DNA from: Desulfobulbaceae bacterium
GTDB taxonomy: Bacteria; Desulfobacterota; Desulfobulbia; Desulfobulbales; SURF-16
NCBI GenBank assembly: GCA_024763495.1
Contig: JANTFJ010000110.1
Location: 1-7,961 of the forward strand
Direction of reading: 5' to 3'
DNA length: 7,961 nt
Notes under the pieces: model-generated
Told to the model about the DNA's origin: nothing
Databases searched by the model: none
What the model saw: the letters and a program-made list of their open reading frames with translations, nothing else
Part shown: in pieces, positions 1 through 4,355 of the stretch
Position numbering within the stretch: position 1 is the first letter of the stretch
Layout: each line of letters opens with the position of its first letter
Made by a program: the position numbers and the translations under genes

Positions 1-275
1 CCAGAGGGCTGGGCTCCTACGGGGGGGGAGCATCGCCATGGCGTGGGCATGAACCTGTGCAGGTCAGGGTGGGAGCGAAGCGAGTTCCCTGACATTTATG
101 CTATGAGCTTTGTTCAATGTTATATCGCCCAGAGGGCTGGGCTCCTACGGGGGGGAGGGGCATCGCCATGGCATGGGCATAAACCTGTGCAGGTCAGGGG
201 GGGCATCGCCATGGCGTGGGCATGAACCTGTGTAGGTCAGGGTGGGAGCGAAGCGAGTTCCCTGACATTTATGCT
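1..275. repeat. Mosaic of REP-like palindromic repeats upstream of kdnA
   Basis: Two repeat types alternate. Type A (1-27 and 129-155) carries the hairpin GCCCAG-AGGG-CTGGGC, complete at 127-142 and cut by the window edge in the first copy. On the minus strand it reads GTAGGAGCCCAG..., like the GTAG/GTGG-headed REP elements associated with RAYT transposases. Type B is 73 bp long, at 30-102 and 203-275, with one difference between the copies. A truncated 40-bp copy lies at 160-199. Each B unit contains the palindrome CGCCATGGCG, a small hairpin ACCTGTGCAGGT, and a longer stem GTCAGGG/CCCTGAC (63-69 with 87-93 in copy 1) enclosing GTGGGAGCGAAGCGAG. Runs of 7-8 G join the units. The stretch 103-128 is unique sequence. 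No RAYT gene is visible. REP assignment is by resemblance; the repeat structure itself is directly seen. Confidence 0.85.
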
Positions 276-291
276 GGTGAAATTATTTTAT

Positions 292-295
292 GGAG
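292..295 (+). promoter_or_regulatory. Shine-Dalgarno fixing the kdnA start at 303
   Basis: GGAG lies 7 bases before ATG 303. The reading frame stays open back to an ATG at 216, but that codon sits inside a 73-bp repeat. The 29 extra residues it would add are encoded by repeat DNA and do not resemble the family. ATG 303, giving MPGFEVFG, also matches how KdnA-type proteins begin. Confidence 0.8.
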
Positions 296-302
296 ATATA
301 AA

Positions 303-1502
303 ATGCCAGGTTTTGAAGTTTTCGGCGAAGAAGAAAAAAAAGAAATTATGGACGTCCTGGATACCGGTGTCCTCTTTCGTTATGAATTCGGCGAACAGCG
401 CCGGGGAATTTATAAGGTCAGGGAATTTGAAGAAAAATTTGCCGGCTATTGCGGAGCACAATACGGCCAGGCCGTTACCTCAGGCACCGCTGCCCTGAAA
501 GTAGCCCTGGCTGCCCTTGGCGTCGGCCCCGGTGACGAGGTAATTACCCAGTGTTTTACCTTTGTCGCTACCTGGGAGGCAATTTTCGACAGTTCGGCCA
601 TGCCGGTTTTTACTGAAGTTGATGACACCTTGAATATGGATCCGGCTGATCTGGAAAATAAAATTACCGAACGAACAAAGGTGATTATTCCGGTTCATAT
701 GCTGGGGGCACAGGCCAGAATTGAGGAAATTAAGACCATTGCCGACCGGCACGGTATCCCTGTTCTGGAGGATACGGCCCAGGCCGCAGGCTGTAGATTA
801 AAAGGCCGGCACCTGGGTACATTCGGTCAGTGCGGCACATTTTCCTTTGATTCGGTAAAAACCATGACCACCGGCGAAGGCGGGATGATCATAACCGACG
901 ACAAAGATCTATGGAAAAAAATGTCGGAATATCATGACCACGGCCATGACCACGTCAAAAATCCAGGCGCCAGGGGTGGTGAGGGCCGCAGTTTTATCGG
1001 TTTCAATTATCGGATGATGGAACTCCAGGGCGCCATGGGACTGGCCCAGCTGGCAAAACTTGATCAAATGGTGGCCAGCCAGAAAGAAACCAAGAAAATT
1101 CTCCGGAAGGCAGCCGCGAAAATTCCCGGCGTAAGCTTCAGGAACATTCTTGATCCGGAGGGTGACAGCGCTACTTTTTTCAGCTTTTTTCTGGCGGACA
1201 AAGAACAGGCGGTCAAGGTTAATAAAATTTTACGGCAAAACAATGCCGGAGCAATTGCCTTTGGGGAAAACAGCTGGCATTTTTATCCTCATTGGGAACA
1301 CCTGCATGCCAATGCCACCCTGAGCCGCTCCGGCTGGCCTTTTAAGGATCAGGCAGGCAGACAGCGGGTGGTTTATGATCCTGATGTGCTGCCCCGATCA
1401 AGTGCCCTGCTTGATCGCCTCCTGGTTTACCAGGTACCGGTAAATATCAGTAAAGAAAGAGTGGCGGAAATAACTGCTGCCCTGGAAAAGGCGGCGGGAT
1501 GA
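303..1502 (+). CDS. kdnA: KdnA-like PLP aminotransferase (8-amino-3,8-dideoxy-manno-octulosonate aminotransferase)
   Basis: This is a DegT/DnrJ/EryC1/StrS-family sugar aminotransferase of 399 residues. Seen: TSGTAALK at 59-66 (cofactor phosphate site), LEDTAQAAG at 156-163 with Asp157 for the PLP ring nitrogen, and SFDSVKTMTTGEGG at 181-194 with Lys186 as the expected Schiff-base lysine. The start MPGFEVFG, the DHGHDH stretch at 212-217 and DPEGDSA at 284-290 match my memory of Shewanella KdnA, which transfers an amino group from glutamate to 8-oxo-Kdo to form Kdo8N for LPS. The family is certain; the exact substrate is inferred, helped by kdsB about 1 kb downstream. The partner oxidase KdnB is not in the window and may lie upstream. 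Alternatives are a nucleotide-sugar aminotransferase for O-antigen. The leader consists of the repeat mosaic at 1-275. Its stop faces rsmJ convergently. Confidence 0.8.
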   Translation: MPGFEVFGEEEKKEIMDVLDTGVLFRYEFGEQRRGIYKVREFEEKFAGYCGAQYGQAVTSGTAALKVALAALGVGPGDEVITQCFTFVATWEAIFDSSAMPVFTEVDDTLNMDPADLENKITERTKVIIPVHMLGAQARIEEIKTIADRHGIPVLEDTAQAAGCRLKGRHLGTFGQCGTFSFDSVKTMTTGEGGMIITDDKDLWKKMSEYHDHGHDHVKNPGARGGEGRSFIGFNYRMMELQGAMGLAQLAKLDQMVASQKETKKILRKAAAKIPGVSFRNILDPEGDSATFFSFFLADKEQAVKVNKILRQNNAGAIAFGENSWHFYPHWEHLHANATLSRSGWPFKDQAGRQRVVYDPDVLPRSSALLDRLLVYQVPVNISKERVAEITAALEKAAG

Positions 1503-1520
1503 CAGAAAATCTACGGCACC

Positions 1521-1586
1521 CTGTAACCAGTTACAATTACAGGGGTTAGCGAAGTCAGGACGCTTACCCCATGAGTAGTTACAATC
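1521..1586. repeat. Stem-loop in the convergent kdnA/rsmJ gap
   Basis: A 10-bp stem, GGGGTTAGCG (1542-1551) with CGCTTACCCC (1561-1570), has one T-T mismatch and a 9-base loop. It is flanked by AGTTACAAT at 1529-1537 and again at 1577-1585. A smaller palindrome, GTAACCAGTTAC, lies at 1523-1534. The position between two gene ends suits a bidirectional terminator or transcript-end protector, but neither strand shows a T-run after the stem, so it is not a classical intrinsic terminator. The GTAAC motifs link it to repeats at 2408-2457 and 7835-7856. Confidence 0.6.
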
Positions 1587-1596
1587 CTGTCTAAAA

Positions 1597-2388
1597 TTAA
1601 AATTCCAATGCTTTTAAATTATCATCCATTGCCGTCTGGTGAACAGCAAGATAAACATCAAAACGGTGCTTGCGGCTTTTAATGACAAATGACGGCTGCC
1701 GGTCGGCCAGGTTCTTTGCGCCTTTGGGGCGTTTGACGGCGACCCTGTTTACTTTCCGGGCCAGGGCCCAGTCCAGGAGAGCGCCACTATCCGGGTCATC
1801 TCCGGCAATATCCCGCAGGCAGCGCATTTCCTTCTTTACCATGGCGCTTTTACTCCGGGCCGGGTACATGGGGTCAAGATATATTACGCCGGGCCTGAAG
1901 TCGGGAGGCAGTGAAAAGAATCTACTGTCTGCCTGGTAAAGTGTCATTCTCCGGCAGATCGAGGCAATTCGCGCTGTGGCGGCGGCCCGGAGCAGGCCGT
2001 CAGCCAGCAGGGCGGCAATTATCGGTGAACGTTCAACCATTATAACCCGGCAGCCCAGGGCGGCCAGGATAAAAGAATCTCGGCCCAGCCCGGCAGTGGC
2101 ATCAAGCACTGGCGGCGTTTTCATTTTTTTCAGGCCGACAGCCCTGGCAATGGCCTCTTTTTTTATGCTGATGTGTTTAAGGCGATACAATAATTTCGGA
2201 TTAGCGAAATCAACAAATATCGGCTCTGACTCCCCGCTCCGGCGCAGTTCAAGTCTCCGGCCGGTCAAGGCCAGGGTATCAGCTGGTAACGGCGGCGAGG
2301 TAAGCAGGTTCAGTTTTAAATCTGCGGCCAGTTTTTCCGCTTCTCTGATTCTTTTCGGGTCAGCACAGTATAAAGCTATATTTTTCAT
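1597..2388 (-). CDS. rsmJ: 16S rRNA (guanine-1516-N2)-methyltransferase RsmJ
   Basis: This is a class I SAM-dependent methyltransferase of 263 residues, close to the roughly 250 of E. coli RsmJ (YhiQ). RsmJ methylates N2 of G1516 in the 30S subunit. Seen: LELRR at 46-50 and IFVDF at 57-61 in the N-terminal part, the SAM-binding loop DATAGLGRD at 96-104, an acidic VER at 118-120, the catalytic-type LDPMYP at 171-176 followed by the family signature KSAMVKKEMR at 180-189, then VAVKRP at 216-221 and HRFDVYL at 241-247. All occur in the order known for RsmJ. The ATG at 2386-2388 has no clear Shine-Dalgarno upstream, though the protein begins MKNIALYC, as expected. It lies between kdnA and kdsB on the opposite strand and is probably a housekeeping gene unrelated to LPS. 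Confidence 0.93.
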   Translation of the reverse strand: MKNIALYCADPKRIREAEKLAADLKLNLLTSPPLPADTLALTGRRLELRRSGESEPIFVDFANPKLLYRLKHISIKKEAIARAVGLKKMKTPPVLDATAGLGRDSFILAALGCRVIMVERSPIIAALLADGLLRAAATARIASICRRMTLYQADSRFFSLPPDFRPGVIYLDPMYPARSKSAMVKKEMRCLRDIAGDDPDSGALLDWALARKVNRVAVKRPKGAKNLADRQPSFVIKSRKHRFDVYLAVHQTAMDDNLKALEF

Positions 2389-2399
2389 AAATTAACAGG

Positions 2400-2429
2400 A
2401 TTATTTTGTAACTATTCAGCAAAGGACAA
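2400..2429 (-). promoter_or_regulatory. Possible rsmJ promoter within a repeated motif
   Basis: On the minus strand TTGTCC (2424-2429) is followed after 18 bases by AATAAT (2400-2405), resembling sigma-70 -35 and -10 boxes at 4/6 and 5/6. The start of transcription would fall only a few bases before ATG 2388, which would fit the missing Shine-Dalgarno (near-leaderless mRNA). The element overlaps the repeated intergenic motif also found at 7835-7856, so chance resemblance is possible. Confidence 0.3.
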
Positions 2430-2457
2430 AAAACTACCCGCTCCACTGAACAGTTAC
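2407..2457. repeat. Inverted repeat with GTAACTnTTCAG arms
   Basis: GTAACTATTCAG at 2408-2419 and CTGAACAGTTAC at 2446-2457 are inverted copies with one mismatch, separated by 26 bases. The left arm and its flank (2407-2429, minus strand, core TTTGCTGAATAG) recur nearly exactly at 7835-7856 on the plus strand. It lies in the divergent gap between rsmJ and kdsB. The function is unknown; a dispersed genomic repeat or an operator are both possible. Confidence 0.65.
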
Positions 2458-2486
2458 GTTATTTTTAAAATTAAAAGGGGAGGATA

Positions 2487-2535
2487 TATCAATCTCCTGT
2501 CCTCTGTCATCTGATTTCCGGCATCTGATATGGAT
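2487..2535 (+). repeat. Degenerate heptamer run before kdsB
   Basis: The segment reads as consecutive 7-base units related to CATCTGA/CCTCTGT (for example CATCTGAT at 2508-2515 and exactly again at 2522-2529, 14 bases apart). The run goes into the first codons of kdsB. It replaces the place where a Shine-Dalgarno would be expected. Confidence 0.45.
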
Positions 2536-3297
2536 CTGCAACACAAATTACAACCTAGAGTAGTGGCCATTATCCCGGCCCGTTATCATTCCAATCGCTT
2601 TAAGGGCAAACCCCTGGCCGAAATTTGCGGCAAGCCCATGATTCAGCATGTTTATGAACGGGCGAAAAGCGTCAACCTGCTGTCCCGGGTTGCGGTGGCA
2701 ACCGATGACGAAAGAATTGCCGACTGCGTTTGTTCTTTTGGCGGCGAGGTGGTCATGACCAGCCCGGATCATGCTTCCGGCACTGATCGGCTGGCCGAAG
2801 CCGCATCCATCATGAATATACCGGAACAGGATGTAGTGGTAAATATCCAGGGGGATCAGCCATTATTTTCCGTCGAGGTTGTAAAGCAGGTGGCAACCCC
2901 GCTGCTGGAAGACCCGGCCCTGCCCATGGCAACCTTAATTTATAAAATTATTCGGCCCGAAGAAATAGATGATCCCAATCACGTCAAAACAGTTTTTGAC
3001 CGTAACGGCAAGGCCCTTTATTTTTCCAGGGCCTCTATTCCCTTTCAGCGTGATCCGGAAAAACCGCCCCCTCCTACCTATTATAAACACCTGGGCTTCT
3101 ATGCCTACCGCAAAGGATTTCTTCTTACTTTTGTCGGGCTGCCCGAAGGCGAATGGGAACGTTTTGAAAAACTGGAACAACTTCGTGCCCTGGAATATGG
3201 CTATGCCATCAAGGTTGTCCTGACGAAACATGATTCAATTGAAGTGGATACGCCGGAAGACCTGAAACGGGTTGAAAAATTTCTTGCCTGTCCATAG
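2530..3297 (+). CDS. kdsB: CMP-Kdo synthetase family cytidylyltransferase (KdsB; possibly Kdo8N-specific)
   Basis: A 255-residue cytosolic nucleotidyltransferase that couples CTP to Kdo, or an amino variant, to give the CMP-sugar used by Kdo transferases on lipid A. Seen: IIPARYHSNRFKGKPL at 14-29 (CTP loop), ATDDERI at 57-63, MTSPDHASGTDR at 76-87, VNIQGDQPL at 104-112 with metal-binding Asp109, YFSRASIPF at 164-172, YKHLGFYAYRKGF at 185-197, EKLEQLRALEYG at 213-224 and VDTPEDL at 239-245. Typical KdsB has GDE where this protein has GDQ; Shewanella Kdo8N-type KdsB, as I recall it, also has GDQ. With kdnA nearby, Kdo8N is a reasonable substrate, but this is inferred. A TGA at 2512 closes the frame upstream. 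ATG 2530 lacks a Shine-Dalgarno; GTG 2563 (Val12) is a possible later start that gives the usual short N-terminus. Confidence 0.92.
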   Translation: MDLQHKLQPRVVAIIPARYHSNRFKGKPLAEICGKPMIQHVYERAKSVNLLSRVAVATDDERIADCVCSFGGEVVMTSPDHASGTDRLAEAASIMNIPEQDVVVNIQGDQPLFSVEVVKQVATPLLEDPALPMATLIYKIIRPEEIDDPNHVKTVFDRNGKALYFSRASIPFQRDPEKPPPPTYYKHLGFYAYRKGFLLTFVGLPEGEWERFEKLEQLRALEYGYAIKVVLTKHDSIEVDTPEDLKRVEKFLACP

Positions 3298-3337
3298 ATT
3301 ACCTCAAAAATAACTTCTCATATATAAAATTTAAAAA

Positions 3338-3343
3338 AAGGAA
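3338..3343 (+). promoter_or_regulatory. Shine-Dalgarno of mdh
   Basis: AAGGAA, with its GG at 3340-3341, lies 7 bases before ATG 3349 inside an A-rich leader. It supports this start, which places the Rossmann GAGNVG at the normal distance from Met1. Confidence 0.7.
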
Positions 3344-3348
3344 ATATC

Positions 3349-4275
3349 ATGCGAAAAAAAATAACCATTATCGGTGCTGGAAATGTTGGAGCTACCGCGG
3401 CTCACTGGGCTGTCAACCGGGGGCTGGGCGATGTCCTTCTCCTTGATGTTGTTGAAGGAATTCCCCAGGGCAAGGCTCTTGATTTACTCCAGGCCGGGCC
3501 GGTTGACGGTTTTTCATGTTCCGTTACCGGCAGCAATAACTTCAGCGACTCGGCTGATTCCGATGTGGTGATAATTACCGCCGGACTGGCCCGCAAGCCG
3601 GGCATGTCAAGGGATGACCTTCTGGCCAGAAACGTGGCCATTGTCAAATCATGCGCCGAACAGGCGGCAAAATATTCACCTGGCTGCGTATTGATTGTCA
3701 TTACTAACCCCATTGATGCTATGGTTTATACTGCCTTTAAAATTTCAGGCTTTCCCAGGCATCGGGTCGTGGGCATGGCCGGGGTTCTCGACTCTGCCCG
3801 TTACCGGACATTTCTGGCCATGGCCCTGAATGTCGCGCCTCGTGACGTAAATGCCATGGTAATGGGTATTCACGGTGACAACATGCTTCCCCTGGTACGG
3901 CTGGCTAATGTGGCGGGAGTGCCGGTTACTGATCTTCTTTCTGCGGAAGAACTAGACAAAATTGTCCATCGCACCCAGCATGGCGGAGCGGAAATTGTCG
4001 GGCACCTGAAAACCGGCTCTGCCTTTTACACTCCAGGCCTGGCCGCCATTGAAATGGCGGAAGCAATCCTGACCGACAGCAAACGGGTTCTTCCCTGCGC
4101 GGCTTATCTTGATGGTGAATTCGGCATTTCCGGCTGTTTTCTAGGCGTACCCGTAGTATTAGGAGCCGGGGGGGTTGAAAGAATTGTTGAATTTCAACTG
4201 ACCCCTGAAGAAAAAGAGGCGCTGGCCATTTCCGAAAAAGCGGTTCATAAACAGATGAAGGCCACCGGGCTTTAA
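3349..4275 (+). CDS. mdh: NAD-dependent malate dehydrogenase (LDH-like type)
   Basis: A 308-residue enzyme of the TCA cycle interconverting malate and oxaloacetate with NAD. Seen: nucleotide-binding GAGNVG at 9-14, Asp33 binding the NAD ribose, ARKPGMSRDDL at 81-91 with the substrate arginines Arg82 and Arg88 (Arg82 in the loop marks malate rather than lactate specificity), TNP at 119-121, LDSARYR at 147-153 with Asp148 and Arg151, and the catalytic His175 in GIHGD. It is the GAGNVG type, not the GAAGGIG type of E. coli. A small deviation is MGIHGDNMLPL where GGHGDTMVPL is more usual. The length is normal for the family. It starts 51 bp after kdsB and ends 80 bp before the YvcK-like gene, all on one strand; co-transcription is possible but not shown. 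Confidence 0.95.
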   Translation: MRKKITIIGAGNVGATAAHWAVNRGLGDVLLLDVVEGIPQGKALDLLQAGPVDGFSCSVTGSNNFSDSADSDVVIITAGLARKPGMSRDDLLARNVAIVKSCAEQAAKYSPGCVLIVITNPIDAMVYTAFKISGFPRHRVVGMAGVLDSARYRTFLAMALNVAPRDVNAMVMGIHGDNMLPLVRLANVAGVPVTDLLSAEELDKIVHRTQHGGAEIVGHLKTGSAFYTPGLAAIEMAEAILTDSKRVLPCAAYLDGEFGISGCFLGVPVVLGAGGVERIVEFQLTPEEKEALAISEKAVHKQMKATGL

Positions 4276-4282
4276 AAGCGGA

Positions 4283-4311
4283 TAGAAACATTGCTGACAT
4301 TTTGATATACT
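4283..4311 (+). promoter_or_regulatory. Possible promoter of the YvcK-like gene
   Basis: TAGAAA (4283-4288) and TATACT (4306-4311) are separated by 17 bases, matching sigma-70 boxes at 4/6 and 5/6. The start point would lie about 35-40 bases before ATG 4356. It is in an AT-rich gap, so a chance match is possible. Confidence 0.3.
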
Positions 4312-4355
4312 TTTATTCCATAAGTCATCTTGTCCCCGGAGCAGACCTGTAAACA

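Noticed and set aside
43..225. 60-residue open frame within the repeats
   Set aside because: It is composed of repeat B sequence, shares its N-terminus with the frame at 216 because of the duplication, and has no ribosome site or family likeness.
1..275. CRISPR array
   Set aside because: Units are long, truncated and mosaic, without regular spacers of uniform length, and there are no cas genes.
1542..1570. Intrinsic (Rho-independent) terminator
   Set aside because: The stem is strong, but no T-run follows it on either strand, so it is reported as a stem-loop only.
1670..2395. Plus-strand open frames opposite rsmJ
   Set aside because: They are antisense shadows of a gene with complete family motifs and have arginine/serine-rich, unstructured translations.
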